From: Paracoccaceae bacterium
Lineage (GTDB): Bacteria; Pseudomonadota; Alphaproteobacteria; Rhodobacterales; Rhodobacteraceae
Reading direction: 5' to 3'
Length of the DNA: 5,632 bases
Assembly: GCA_011525185.1 (NCBI GenBank)
Contig: WTIQ01000050.1
Location: 1 to 5,632 of the forward strand
Positions 4,924 to 5,632 of the stretch are shown one piece after another. The translations under genes and the position numbers were made by a program. The notes under the pieces are model-generated. The model made no database searches. It was not told the origin of the DNA and saw only the letters and a program-made list of their open reading frames with translations. Position 1 is the stretch's first letter. Every line of letters starts with the position of its first letter.

Positions 4924-5632
4924 ATGAATTTTGATGTAATTGTAACATGCGCAGTGACAGGTGCAGGCGATACAACAGGTAAAAGCCCGCATGTACCCGT
5001 CACGCCAAAAGAGATAGCAGAAGCTGCCATTGAAGCGGCTAAAGCAGGCGCGGCAATCGCGCATATTCATGTCCGCGACCGCGAAACGGGCCAAGGCTCG
5101 CGTGATCCAAAGCTCTTTAAAGAGGTGGTGGATCGCGTGCGAGACAGTGATACCGATGTGGTGATCAATCTCACCGCTGGCATGGGCGGCGATTGGGTTC
5201 CCTCTGCGCAAGACCCTGCCCTGCCTGGGCCTGGAACAGATATGATTGGCGCAGAAGAGCGTCTGGCCCATGTCAAAGAGTGCATGCCTGAAATATGCTC
5301 ACTCGACTGTGGCACACTCAATTTTGGGGATGGCAACGAAATTTATATCTCCACGCCTCCCATGTTGCGGGAAATGGCTCAGTTGACAAAAGACTGGGGG
5401 GTAAAACCTGAGCTTGAAGTCTTTGAATTGGGACACATTCGCTTTGCCACTCAAATGATCCGCGAGGGATTGATCGCTGATCCTCCAATGTTCCAAATTT
5501 GCCTTGGCATCCCTTGGGGCGCAGATCAAAGCGTGGATACGATGAAAGTCATGAAAGACCACCTCCCCCAAGGCGTAAGTTGGGCTGGGTTTGGAATTTC
5601 CCGCATGCAAATGCCAATGGCCGCCACAGCGG
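4924..5632 (+). CDS. cdhC: Beta-keto acid cleavage enzyme (BKACE, DUF849), dehydrocarnitine-cleaving type, cut at right edge
   Basis: The frame is open from the ATG at 4924 to the window end, giving 236 residues of a family usually near 290-310. BKACEs are zinc enzymes that condense a beta-keto acid with acetyl-CoA and release acetoacetate; the dehydrocarnitine type yields betainyl-CoA. The start MNFDVIVTCAVTGAGDTTGK, the zinc-ligand pair His47 and His49 in AHIHVRD, NLTAGMGGDW (82-91), the LDCGTLNFGDG stretch (127-137), VKPELEVFELGH (160-171), QICLGIPWGA (191-200) and WAGFGISRMQMPM (220-232) match the dehydrocarnitine group from Pseudomonas as I remember it. The expected RVGLED-like motif with the third zinc ligand (Glu) lies just beyond the edge. 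GAAAGG at 4910-4915, 8 nt before the ATG, is the ribosome site. It is transcribed divergently from the regulator and likely leads a second carnitine operon in which a betainyl-CoA thioesterase would be expected. Confidence 0.93.
   Translation, partial: MNFDVIVTCAVTGAGDTTGKSPHVPVTPKEIAEAAIEAAKAGAAIAHIHVRDRETGQGSRDPKLFKEVVDRVRDSDTDVVINLTAGMGGDWVPSAQDPALPGPGTDMIGAEERLAHVKECMPEICSLDCGTLNFGDGNEIYISTPPMLREMAQLTKDWGVKPELEVFELGHIRFATQMIREGLIADPPMFQICLGIPWGADQSVDTMKVMKDHLPQGVSWAGFGISRMQMPMAATA

Noticed and set aside
4852..5271. 139-codon minus-strand open frame over the control region and the start of the cleavage enzyme
   Set aside because: It is antisense to a strongly matched BKACE gene, its product is Cys/His/Arg-rich without family features, and it has no ribosome site of note.

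Overview
The window looks like a heterotrophic alphaproteobacterium, most likely a marine Rhodobacteraceae/roseobacter relative. This rests on base composition close to half G+C by eye, short gene-to-gene gaps, and the kind of quaternary-amine catabolism genes present. No rRNA, tRNA, CRISPR array, IS element or phage gene was seen, and taxonomy below order is a guess.

Layout. A tightly packed plus-strand operon enters from the left edge: the C-terminal quarter of an aldehyde dehydrogenase (1-365), a luciferase-like flavin-dependent monooxygenase (378-1412), a CaiD-type carnitinyl-CoA dehydratase/crotonobetainyl-CoA hydratase (1425-2228) and an L-carnitine 3-dehydrogenase (2228-3172). The gaps are 12 nt, 12 nt and a 1-nt overlap. 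After a 98-nt gap with a plausible promoter comes a small unrecognised protein (3271-3684). It converges, with 22 nt between stops, on a minus-strand GlxA-type AraC-family regulator (3707-4765) that resembles CdhR/GbdR. A 158-nt divergent control region full of short repeats (4766-4923) separates the regulator from a plus-strand beta-keto acid cleavage enzyme of the dehydrocarnitine type (4924 to beyond the right edge).

How it fits together. The three confidently named enzymes form a path: crotonobetainyl-CoA is hydrated to L-carnitinyl-CoA (CaiD); free L-carnitine is oxidised to 3-dehydrocarnitine (LcdH); 3-dehydrocarnitine plus acetyl-CoA is cleaved to betainyl-CoA plus acetoacetate (BKACE/CdhC), leading to glycine betaine. 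The regulator is the expected sensor. A betainyl-CoA thioesterase and a step releasing carnitine from CoA are needed but not in view. The enzymes are known families. The unexplained parts are the flavin monooxygenase/aldehyde dehydrogenase pair at the head of the operon, the small orphan protein, and the joining of a CaiD enzyme (known from anaerobic enterobacterial carnitine metabolism) to the dehydrogenase route of complete aerobic degradation.
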